Below, piece after piece: positions 1 to 7,170 of a stretch of DNA of 31,990 bases. The stretch is from RGIG4079 sp045576735 (GTDB lineage Bacteria > Bacteroidota > Bacteroidia > Bacteroidales > Muribaculaceae): assembly GCA_045576735.1 (NCBI GenBank), contig JAZNGZ010000106.1, forward strand, positions 1 to 31,990, given 5' to 3'. A model generated the notes under the pieces. That model was not told the DNA's origin. It ran no database searches and was given only the letters and a program-made list of their open reading frames with translations. A program made the position numbers and the translations under genes. How positions within the stretch are numbered: position 1 is the stretch's first letter; each line of letters begins with the position of its first letter.

Positions 1-1542
1 ATCACTACACCATTCCCATACATTTCCACTCATATCATATATTCCTAATTCATTGGGTGACTTGGTGCCAACAGGGTGGGTGCCATAGGCAGGACTGCGA
101 TTCCCTACATCATAAGCATTATCTCTATACCACGCCACTTCGTCGATGGTGTTGCTACCTGCATATTTATACCCACGGCTCTTATTGCCGCCACGGGCGG
201 CATATTCCCACTCCGCTTCGGTGGGCAAGCAGAATCTCTTGCCGGTTAGTTGATTTAATTTCTTGATAAACTCTTGGCAATCATTCCATGAAAGACTCGT
301 TTTAGGAAATTTTTCTTTTGAGAGATCGTCCTTAGCTCCAAATAATTTTGACCAAAAACCTTGTTGAGGACTTCCCATCACCGCTCGCCACAATTCTTGA
401 GTTACCACAGTCTCACCTATATAATAATCATCTAATGTAACACTGTGAACCGGTCGTTCATCAGCATCATCAGCTTCGCTGTCATAATTCTCGCCATTGG
501 GGTCGGAGGATTGAGCGCCCATCTTAAAGGTGCCGCCCTCTACTTTTATCATTTTGAAAGTGACACCTTTGACTACTTCTTCAAAAGGCTCTATTTTTGA
601 TGGCTTATTTATTTGTGTAACTTCTGCGATTTGTGTTATCTCGTTCTTTCCTATTTGTACCGGTTCAACTCCAAGTATCGCACGGAACTCGGCAACATTC
701 TTTATTCGGTTACTCACCTCAAATTCCATTGATTTCGTTATCACTTGTTGCAATTTTGAGGAAATGCCCGGAACTGCCGGGAGCCCCTTGCGGAATATTG
801 CAAATGGAGAAGGGGGATTTTGTCCGCTAAAGATGCGATATAGAGTTGCCCCTAATGCATAGATGTCGCAATGAGGACCTAAATCATTCTTATCGCCATT
901 TTCTTGTTCGATTGGAGCATAACCGGGTGTATATAGCAACCCTGTGGATGACAATAATGTTTCATTCACCGACGTAGAGTTAAACGACTTGCTCGCTCCA
1001 AAGTCGATAAGAACCACGTTATCATTGCGGTCAATCATGATGTTAGCCGGTTTTATGTCAAGGTGCATCACTCCTACAGGTTTGCGACTATGAATATACT
1101 CAAGAGCATCGAGTAATTGTGTCAAATAACGCATCACCTTTTTTTCGTCAAACACAACTCCTCGATTCAACATATCATTCAACGACTCGCCATCTACATA
1201 ATCCATCACATAATAGATTGTGTTGTTTGCATCAAACAATCGAGAAACTTTTACAATATTGGGGTGGTCAAGCTCACTTACTTTTATTGCCTCTTTTTCA
1301 AACCTATTTAGCAGATACTCAAATACCTGGCGGTCTGACTCCACACTTACTGTTACAGAATTTGAAGCATCACGCATGCACATTCGCGACACAAAAAACT
1401 CTTTTACAACACAGTGCTTATTCTTAGCCATGCGATCCTCTACAAGATATGTCTTTCCAAAGCCTCCTGCTCCAATGTGACGAATAATCTTATATTGTCG
1501 CGACAGCAATGTGCCTATTGGAAGAAATGCTGAGTTGCTCAT
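1..1542 (-). CDS. Ser/Thr protein kinase fused to SUMF1/FGE-sulfatase domain, C-terminus cut by window edge
   Basis: The frame is open for 514 codons, from ATG at 1542 to base 1, with no stop, so the 3' end lies outside the window. Residues ~14-290 form a Hanks-type kinase: glycine loop GAGGFG (24-29), VVKEF with Lys47, catalytic loop HLDIKPAN with Asp162, DFG (180-182) and GYAPIEQ (207-213). It therefore looks catalytically competent. From ~320 a SUMF1 (C-type-lectin-like) domain begins with VEGGTFKMG and runs to NVWEWCSD at the edge. No signal peptide or membrane segment is visible, so it is probably cytoplasmic. The next gene upstream is a paralogue lacking the kinase, and the SUMF1 DNA differs at only about 20 of 290 aligned bases. 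A DGR-type variable tail would be expected within about 60 codons beyond the edge (inference). Confidence 0.93.
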   Translation of the reverse strand, partial: MSNSAFLPIGTLLSRQYKIIRHIGAGGFGKTYLVEDRMAKNKHCVVKEFFVSRMCMRDASNSVTVSVESDRQVFEYLLNRFEKEAIKVSELDHPNIVKVSRLFDANNTIYYVMDYVDGESLNDMLNRGVVFDEKKVMRYLTQLLDALEYIHSRKPVGVMHLDIKPANIMIDRNDNVVLIDFGASKSFNSTSVNETLLSSTGLLYTPGYAPIEQENGDKNDLGPHCDIYALGATLYRIFSGQNPPSPFAIFRKGLPAVPGISSKLQQVITKSMEFEVSNRIKNVAEFRAILGVEPVQIGKNEITQIAEVTQINKPSKIEPFEEVVKGVTFKMIKVEGGTFKMGAQSSDPNGENYDSEADDADERPVHSVTLDDYYIGETVVTQELWRAVMGSPQQGFWSKLFGAKDDLSKEKFPKTSLSWNDCQEFIKKLNQLTGKRFCLPTEAEWEYAARGGNKSRGYKYAGSNTIDEVAWYRDNAYDVGNRSPAYGTHPVGTKSPNELGIYDMSGNVWEWCSD

Positions 1543-1579
1543 TGTTTTTTATAGTAGTTTATAGTGATTTCATTCTTAA

Positions 1580-1773
1580 GGTAATTTATATAAATTCCAC
1601 GAATTAATTAAACAGTATTTATTGGGAACGTTCTTTTGTGTGCTTTATACTTTTCTTTGGCTTCTTTTTACCGTTGTTTCAATCGCATAGCTCGCTATGC
1701 TCATTCAACAAAAAACAAAAATCTGCTCAAATAAAATCCATAAATCTCCACAAAGCTATTTATAGAAGTTCCC
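1580..1773. mobile_element. 194-bp MITE-like insertion flanked by TTAA
   Basis: The upstream region of the kinase gene matches that of its paralogue except for this block. The paralogue has one TTAA (2749-2752), whereas here TTAA occurs on both sides (1576-1579 and 1774-1777), as expected for a 4-bp target duplication. The ends are inverted repeats: GGTAATTTATATAAAT at the left and GGGAACTTCTATAAAT when the right end is read backwards, 13 of 16 matching. There is no coding capacity. A small palindrome (GCATAGC/GCTATGC) sits at 1685-1700. A TAGCTTTG -7 motif (1751-1758, minus) points at the kinase gene. Confidence 0.75.
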
Positions 1774-1836
1774 TTAATCCTACAAATTTACAAAAAAATA
1801 TCATTCTACACCCTCTATATTCTTGAAAATTACACT
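1774..1836. repeat. Duplicated upstream block, partner at 2749-2811
   Basis: These 63 bases match 2749-2811 with only a few differences and then diverge. They mark the upstream limit of the tandem duplication that produced the two SUMF1 genes. Each copy carries the minus-strand -7 box TAAATTTG (1783-1790 here, 2758-2765 in the partner). Confidence 0.8.
1783..1790 (-). promoter_or_regulatory. Likely -7 box for the kinase-SUMF1 gene, displaced by the MITE
   Basis: It reads TAAATTTG on the minus strand, matching TAnnTTTG. It is 240 bases from the kinase start codon, against 42 bases for the equivalent box in the paralogue. The difference is the inserted element. Confidence 0.45.
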
Positions 1837-1938
1837 TTTTCCGGAGCTGTGATGGAAGAACACCTTATTTATTGGGGCTGTGGAATTGCAGTTATGCTCT
1901 GATTGTTTTAGCTTAAACGAGATGGATAAACCGGATAC

Positions 1939-2715
1939 CTATGGGCGGAGAGCCAAACGGAAGCCGTGGCGGTTGACCGGGCGGCTGTTGCCACGAAACG
2001 ACACACGGCAGTTCTGCGCGCTGCAGTTCCAGCTACCACCGCGAAGCACGCGGGAAGAGGATTTACTCGATGTGGGGCCCGTGGGATTGATCTGCGAAGA
2101 TGACGAATATTTTCCATACCAATCACTACACCATTCCCATACATTACCACTCATATCATATAAACCTAATTCATTTGGTGACTTGGTGCCAACAGGGTGG
2201 GTGCCATAGGCGGGACTGCTATACCCTACATCATAAGCATTATCTCTATACCACGCCACTTCGCTGATGGTGTTGCTACCTGCATATTTATACCCACGGC
2301 TCTTTTTGCCGCCGCGAGCGGCATATTCCCACTCTGCTTCGGTGGGCAAGCAGAATCTCTTGCCGGTTAGTCGATTTAGCTTTGCGATAAACTCTTGGCA
2401 GTCATTCCAAGAAACATTCTCTACCGGTTTATTTGACCCTTTATACCTTGATGGATTAGTTCCCATTACCGCTTCCCACAATTCTTGGGTTACCTCGGTT
2501 TCGCCTATATAGTAATCACTTAAGGTAACGCTGTGAATAGGTCGCTCGTCGCTATCAGACTCGCTGTCATAATTCTCGCCATTGGGGTCGGTCGATTGGG
2601 CGCCCATCTTAAAGGTGCCGCCCTCTACTTTTATCATTTTGAAAGTGACACCTTTGACTACTTCTTCAAAAGACTCTATTTTTGATGGCTTATTTATAAA
2701 TGCTGAGTTGCTCAT
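1939..2715 (-). CDS. SUMF1/FGE-sulfatase (C-type-lectin-like) protein with DGR-type variable C-terminus
   Basis: The product is 258 residues, a single SUMF1 domain (VEGGTFKMG near 31-39, LPTEAEWEYAARGG, NVWEWCSDW, RVLRGGSW) ending GFRLALRP. It has no signal peptide. The first six residues, MSNSAF, equal those of the neighbouring kinase gene. The sequence then jumps straight to INKPSKIE, which is residue 311 of the kinase protein, so this copy looks like the same gene with 304 codons removed in frame. The last ~115 bases are much richer in G+C (75 of the last 114) than the rest, and surface positions use NNC/NNT codons, as in DGR targets. Most prokaryotic SUMF1 proteins are binding scaffolds rather than formylglycine enzymes. 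Ligand recognition is therefore the better guess, but the ligand is unknown. Confidence 0.92.
   Translation of the reverse strand: MSNSAFINKPSKIESFEEVVKGVTFKMIKVEGGTFKMGAQSTDPNGENYDSESDSDERPIHSVTLSDYYIGETEVTQELWEAVMGTNPSRYKGSNKPVENVSWNDCQEFIAKLNRLTGKRFCLPTEAEWEYAARGGKKSRGYKYAGSNTISEVAWYRDNAYDVGYSSPAYGTHPVGTKSPNELGLYDMSGNVWEWCSDWYGKYSSSSQINPTGPTSSKSSSRVLRGGSWNCSAQNCRVSFRGNSRPVNRHGFRLALRP
1943..2054 (-). other. Candidate DGR variable region (VR)
   Basis: The segment encodes RVLRGGSW through GFRLALRP. Candidate variable codons are AAC, TGC, AGC, AAC, TTT, GGC, AAC, AGC, CGC, GTC, AAC and CAC. Each is what an AAC or AAT template codon becomes when only adenines are changed. Framework codons between them (GCG CAG, TGC CGT GTG TCG, CGT, CCG, CGC) fit an unmutated template. 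The 3' end, 1965 down to 1943, has no adenine on the coding strand and is GC-rich, like the initiation-of-mutagenic-homing segment. No template repeat or reverse transcriptase is in this window. Confidence 0.65.
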
Positions 2716-2748
2716 TGTTTTTTATAGTAGTTTATAGTGATTTCATTC

Positions 2749-2811
2749 TTAATCCTACAAATTTACAAAAATATATCATTATACACCCTCTATATACTTG
2801 AAAATTACACT
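2749..2811. repeat. Duplicated upstream block with intact TTAA site, partner at 1774-1836
   Basis: This is the copy upstream of the kinase-less SUMF1 gene. The single TTAA at 2749-2752 shows the site before the MITE entered the other copy. A minus-strand -7 box TAAATTTG at 2758-2765 lies 42 bases from the start codon. Confidence 0.8.
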
Positions 2812-2923
2812 ATCACCAATAAAATTTTAAGCGGATAAAAATCTAAAGGCTCCATTATCATTATTACTCAATCTAAATCTTTCCTTTTTCCTCTCTCCTC
2901 TTTCCATTTTCCTCTTTAATTGC

Positions 2924-2931
2924 TATCTTTG
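2924..2931 (+). promoter_or_regulatory. Promoter -7 box of the U32 gene
   Basis: TATCTTTG matches TAnnTTTG, with TTTC at 2901-2904 as a -33 element 19 bases upstream. The box ends 11 bases before the ATG at 2943, so the expected leader is only a few bases. Confidence 0.6.
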
Positions 2932-2942
2932 CGGTGTTGATT

Positions 2943-4820
2943 ATGGGAAAGACGGAAAAACCTCGTAAAATAGAGTTATTGGCTCCGGCACGCGATGCCA
3001 ACACTGCCATTGAAGCCATCAAGCATGGTGCCGATGCGGTGTATATGGGCGCGTCGAGCCATGGCGCACGAGTGGCTGCCGGCAATTCTCTCGAAGATAT
3101 TGCTCGGGTGGTTGAATTTGCGCATCAATTTAATGTAAAGGTTTATATTACCGTCAATACAATCATATATAACAACGAATTAGAGTCGGTAGAAAAACTT
3201 ATTCACGACCTATACAAGATTGGAGTTGACGCACTCATTGTACAAGATATGGGGGTGTTGCGAATGAATATTCCTCCTATTGCACTGCATGCGAGTACCC
3301 AATGCGACACTCGCAATGCCGAGAAGGCGCAATTCCTTGAAAGTGTGGGATTTTCACAAGTAGTTCTTGCTCGCGAATTGTCTATCGATGAAATCTCTGA
3401 GATTTACAAAAAAGTTAAAGTTCCACTTGAGGCATTTGTACATGGCGCACTGTGTGTGAGCTATAGCGGAGACTGTCAAGCAAGTTGCGTAGCAAAAGGA
3501 CGAAGCGCCAATCGTGGCGAATGTGCCCAAATGTGCCGCCTCCCTTATAGTCTCACCGACAAGAACGGCAAAATGTATCAATACCACAAATATCTGCTCT
3601 CGCTCCGCGACCTCAATCGTAGCACCGACATTGAAGCAATGCTCGAAGCCGGTGTGTCGTCATTTAAAATCGAGGGGCGATTGAAAGATGTGGCATATGT
3701 AAAAAACACTGTTGCTGCTTATCGCAAGATAATAGACAAGATTATCGAACAGAATCCCGATAAATATCAACGTGCTTCACTAGGTACAACAACGCTAAAA
3801 TTCACCCCGGCACTCAACAAGAGTTTCAATCGTGGTTTTACTCGATATTTTGCCGATGAGAATTCAATGGCACACCCCATGGCTTCACTCCATTCCCCTA
3901 AATCGATAGGAGAACCGGTGGCACGAGTGAAACGCAACCTTCCAGGTGGAGCCATAATGATAAAAGAATTGTCAGTCGAGCTGCATAATGGCGACGGACT
4001 TGGATATTTCCACGATCGCGGTCCGTTCTGTGGATTCCGTCTAAACAAGATAGAGAAAAACATCATCTACCCTGCTTCTACTGTATCAATTTGGCCCGGA
4101 GCAGTTCTTTATCGTAATAAAGACAAAGAGTGGGACGATGTGCTTGAACGCGACACTGCCACACGCCAAATTGACATTACGATGTGCCTGCGATTGACTT
4201 CAAACAATATTTTGGCCCTCGACATCACCGACCAACGAGGAAACAGCGTGACAGCCACAATCTCCATAGAGCCACAAGAGGCAAAAACTCCGCAAGAACA
4301 AGCACGCCGACGAGTGCTCGAGAAAACCGGTGGCACCATTTATCACATCACCCAAATCGACGATACCACAGGCAATTTATTTATACCTGCATCGCAACTA
4401 ACCGAGTTGCGCCGACAAGCTATCGAACTGCTCGACAAGTCGCACCGCATGCGCTATGAACGTGACATGCGTCGAAGTGAGGATATGAGCGTCACTCCTC
4501 CAATGGGAACCCGACTCACCTATCACGACAATGTATCTAACCGATTGGCACAACAATTCTATGTTGACCACGGCGTTACGGCTATCCAACCTGCCCTTGA
4601 GGTTCGACGCATCGAAGGGGAAACTCTCGTGATGACAACCCGCTATTGCGTCCGTCGTGAACTTGGATTCTGCCTCAAAACACACAAAGGGAAAGAATTG
4701 CCCACTCCACTATTTATTGAAACCGGACTCGACCGTTTTCGCCTCGATTTCGATTGCAAAAACTGTCGCATGAAAGTGATAAACGTGGCTATGCGTCCAA
4801 GCGAAGAACCAACAGAGTAA
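2943..4820 (+). CDS. U32 peptidase-family protein (RlhA/YegQ-like)
   Basis: The 625-residue protein opens with IELLAPARDANTAIEAI, the usual U32 barrel start. It carries the family signature EAFVHGALCVSYSGDCQASC near residue 163, followed by ECAQMC. These cysteines match those thought to hold an Fe-S cluster in RlhA-type members. The long C-terminus ends with a second Cys motif (FDCKNCRMKV). Characterised members act in 23S rRNA hydroxylation (RlhA) or ubiquinone synthesis (UbiU/V); collagenase activity is reported for others. An RNA hydroxylation role is the likeliest here but unproven. GTG at 2934 is in frame, but it lies about where transcription should begin, so ATG 2943 is preferred. Confidence 0.9.
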   Translation: MGKTEKPRKIELLAPARDANTAIEAIKHGADAVYMGASSHGARVAAGNSLEDIARVVEFAHQFNVKVYITVNTIIYNNELESVEKLIHDLYKIGVDALIVQDMGVLRMNIPPIALHASTQCDTRNAEKAQFLESVGFSQVVLARELSIDEISEIYKKVKVPLEAFVHGALCVSYSGDCQASCVAKGRSANRGECAQMCRLPYSLTDKNGKMYQYHKYLLSLRDLNRSTDIEAMLEAGVSSFKIEGRLKDVAYVKNTVAAYRKIIDKIIEQNPDKYQRASLGTTTLKFTPALNKSFNRGFTRYFADENSMAHPMASLHSPKSIGEPVARVKRNLPGGAIMIKELSVELHNGDGLGYFHDRGPFCGFRLNKIEKNIIYPASTVSIWPGAVLYRNKDKEWDDVLERDTATRQIDITMCLRLTSNNILALDITDQRGNSVTATISIEPQEAKTPQEQARRRVLEKTGGTIYHITQIDDTTGNLFIPASQLTELRRQAIELLDKSHRMRYERDMRRSEDMSVTPPMGTRLTYHDNVSNRLAQQFYVDHGVTAIQPALEVRRIEGETLVMTTRYCVRRELGFCLKTHKGKELPTPLFIETGLDRFRLDFDCKNCRMKVINVAMRPSEEPTE

Positions 4821-4860
4821 TAGACACAATATAATCACTCAACAATTCTCAATCTACATA

Positions 4861-4891
4861 TTTCAACTATCAATAATTTTGCGTATCTTTG
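4861..4891 (+). promoter_or_regulatory. Promoter of the galE-lnb-pafA-like operon
   Basis: TTTC (4861-4864), 19 bases, then TATCTTTG (4884-4891), matching the Bacteroidota TTTG-N19-TAnnTTTG pattern. The ATG follows 31 bases later. Confidence 0.6.
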
Positions 4892-4922
4892 TGAGATATT
4901 TAAACAAACAAAAATTCGCAGA

Positions 4923-5960
4923 ATGAAAACTGATCGCATATTAGTTACCGGAGGCACCGGATATATTGGTTCTCACACCGTAGTTGAGCTTCAACAAGCG
5001 GGATACAAGGTGGTGATTATCGACAACCTTTCAAATAGCAACCGCGACGTGCTCGACGGCATTGAACGCATCACAGGTATTCGCCCCGACTTTGTTGAGG
5101 CTGATTGCACCGACATAAATGCATTGTCGAATCTTTTCAATCAATACCCCGACATTACCGGCATCATCAACTTCGCGGCAAGTAAGGCTGTGGGTGAATC
5201 AATCGAGAAACCCACTCTCTACTATCGCAACAATCTCAACACATTGATGAATCTACTCGACCTCATGCCACAACATGGCGTCAAAGGAATCGTATTCTCA
5301 TCATCATGCACCGTTTATGGAGAACCCGATGAAAACCCCGTAACCGAAGCTGCGCCTATAAAAGTGGCAACTTCGCCCTATGGCAACACAAAACAGATTT
5401 GCGAAGAGATTATCCATGATGTGGTGCGCAGTGGAGCCCCCATTAAGAGTGTGATATTACGTTATTTCAACCCCGTAGGCGCACATCCATCGGCCGAAAT
5501 TGGAGAATTGCCAAACGGTGTACCCCAAAACCTCATACCCTTCCTCACACAAACTGCGATAGGCATTCGCAAAGAATTGAGCGTATTTGGCGATGACTAC
5601 AACACACCCGACGGCTCTTGCATACGCGACTTCATCAACGTGGTAGACCTCGCAAAAGCTCACGTTATTGCAGTAGAACGCATGTTACAAGATAAATCAA
5701 ACGATGCAGTTGAAACATTCAACCTTGGAACCGGTGTAGGACTATCGGTAAAAGAACTTATTGCGGCATTTGAACGTGCTACCGGAGTGAAAGTTCCTCA
5801 TAAAATAGTGGGACGTCGCGCCGGCGACATCGAAAAAGTGTGGGCTAACCCCAAATATGCCAACGAAGTGCTCGGATGGACCGCCACTGCATCAATCGAC
5901 GACACCATGCGCTCGGCTTGGGCTTGGCAATGCCGACTACGCGAACGTGGTATAATGTAA
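4923..5960 (+). CDS. galE: UDP-glucose 4-epimerase
   Basis: The 345-residue protein interconverts UDP-glucose and UDP-galactose in the cytoplasm, supplying sugars for capsule, LPS and glycan synthesis. The Rossmann NAD motif GGTGYIGSH is at residues 10-18. The short-chain dehydrogenase Tyr-x3-Lys pair is SPYGNTK (Tyr153, Lys157), preceded by the SSSCTVYG serine stretch. The length is usual for the family. The next gene starts 16 bases after the stop, and no terminator intervenes, so the two are probably co-transcribed. Confidence 0.96.
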   Translation: MKTDRILVTGGTGYIGSHTVVELQQAGYKVVIIDNLSNSNRDVLDGIERITGIRPDFVEADCTDINALSNLFNQYPDITGIINFAASKAVGESIEKPTLYYRNNLNTLMNLLDLMPQHGVKGIVFSSSCTVYGEPDENPVTEAAPIKVATSPYGNTKQICEEIIHDVVRSGAPIKSVILRYFNPVGAHPSAEIGELPNGVPQNLIPFLTQTAIGIRKELSVFGDDYNTPDGSCIRDFINVVDLAKAHVIAVERMLQDKSNDAVETFNLGTGVGLSVKELIAAFERATGVKVPHKIVGRRAGDIEKVWANPKYANEVLGWTATASIDDTMRSAWAWQCRLRERGIM

Positions 5961-5976
5961 CACTATCCCCATTTCA

Positions 5977-7170
5977 ATGAAACGTATTTTTCAGATAATC
6001 ATAGCTCTTATATTTTGTAGCGTAACCTGTTCAGCGCAAAACGACACTACAAAATTAGAAGAACCACGCGTCAGTCTCATTACCTGTCATGCCGGCAGTG
6101 TGATGTATGAACTTTGTGGCCACACTGCTATACGCGTACAAATGAACGGAAAAGACATGGCAATCAATTATGGCCTATTTGAATTCCAATCTGAAAATTT
6201 CGCACTTAAATTTCTCAAAGGTGAAACCGACTATCGTGTAGGTGCATACCCATTCGACATCTTCATGCGACACTATTTGGCCGAAAATCGCCGTGTAGTA
6301 GAGCAAGAGCTCAATCTCACTCATGGGCAAAAATTAGAGCTCATAAATCTGCTCAACGAAAACCTACTTCCCGAAAACTGCGTTTACCGCTACAATTATG
6401 TAAAAAACAATTGCGCTACAAAGCCTATCGACCTTATCGAAAAAGTGTTGAAGGATTCAATTAAATTTTCGTATGTTGATCTAGAAGGTGCCGACCAATG
6501 GAGCTATCGCGATGAAATGCGATATTTTCACCAAAACTACCCTTGGTATCAATTTGGCATCGACTTGGCATTAGGTTCGGGAATTGACTACAAGCTATCG
6601 GAACGCGAAAAAATGTTTGCTCCCGAAGCCCTCGAAAGCTTGATGCGCAGCGCCATGATTACCGACTCGACAGGCAACAACGTAAGATTAGTCAAAAACG
6701 AAACCATTATTAACGATGGCAAGCCTGCACAACTACCGCCTACATCATTTTACCTTTCTCCCTTGTTTATTTTCTCCATACTATTGGTTATTACAATTTT
6801 CATATCATACAATGACTTCAATCGCAAGCGGGTGAGCCGATGGTTTGACGCAATAATATTCGGGTGCTTTGGGTTAGCATCGCTACTTCTCACGTTTCTC
6901 ATCTTCATATCGGTAAACGAAGCAACCTCTCCCAATTATCTTTACCTATGGCTCAATCCATTGGCATTTATTGCTGTAATAGGGCCGGGTATAAATATAT
7001 ATCGCTCCCGAATTGTGAAAATCTACCACTATGTCAACATTGTGGCACTAATTTTGCTTACAATCATACTATTGAGTGGTATACAAGTGGGAAACATCGC
7101 TTTTGCCCCTCTATTGTTGATTGGATTAATACGCTCAATTACTAACATTTACCTTTTACGCTATTATTAA
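5977..7170 (+). CDS. lnb: Lnb-like lipoprotein N-acyltransferase (DUF4105)
   Basis: The 397-residue protein has a signal sequence (~1-20, ending TCSAQ). A periplasmic DUF4105/Lnb_N domain follows, with ELCGHTAI (His49) and YVKNNCATKP (Cys146) as probable catalytic residues. About five hydrophobic segments follow between ~256 and 394. This order matches Lnb, the Bacteroides enzyme that N-acylates lipoproteins in place of Lnt. Here the role is inferred from domain architecture. It sits 16 bases after galE, and its stop overlaps the next start by one base (TAATG), indicating translational coupling. Confidence 0.8.
   Translation: MKRIFQIIIALIFCSVTCSAQNDTTKLEEPRVSLITCHAGSVMYELCGHTAIRVQMNGKDMAINYGLFEFQSENFALKFLKGETDYRVGAYPFDIFMRHYLAENRRVVEQELNLTHGQKLELINLLNENLLPENCVYRYNYVKNNCATKPIDLIEKVLKDSIKFSYVDLEGADQWSYRDEMRYFHQNYPWYQFGIDLALGSGIDYKLSEREKMFAPEALESLMRSAMITDSTGNNVRLVKNETIINDGKPAQLPPTSFYLSPLFIFSILLVITIFISYNDFNRKRVSRWFDAIIFGCFGLASLLLTFLIFISVNEATSPNYLYLWLNPLAFIAVIGPGINIYRSRIVKIYHYVNIVALILLTIILLSGIQVGNIAFAPLLLIGLIRSITNIYLLRYY

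Noticed and set aside
1939..2060. The SUMF1 protein as an active formylglycine-generating enzyme, because two cysteines are spaced CxxxxC in GGSWNCSAQNC
   Set aside because: The loop is shorter than in true FGE, and one of the cysteines falls at a presumed variable codon, so the spacing is probably accidental.
2934..2942. GTG start for the U32 gene
   Set aside because: It lies only 2 bases after the -7 box, at or before the likely transcription start. The ATG at 2943 gives the usual N-terminus.
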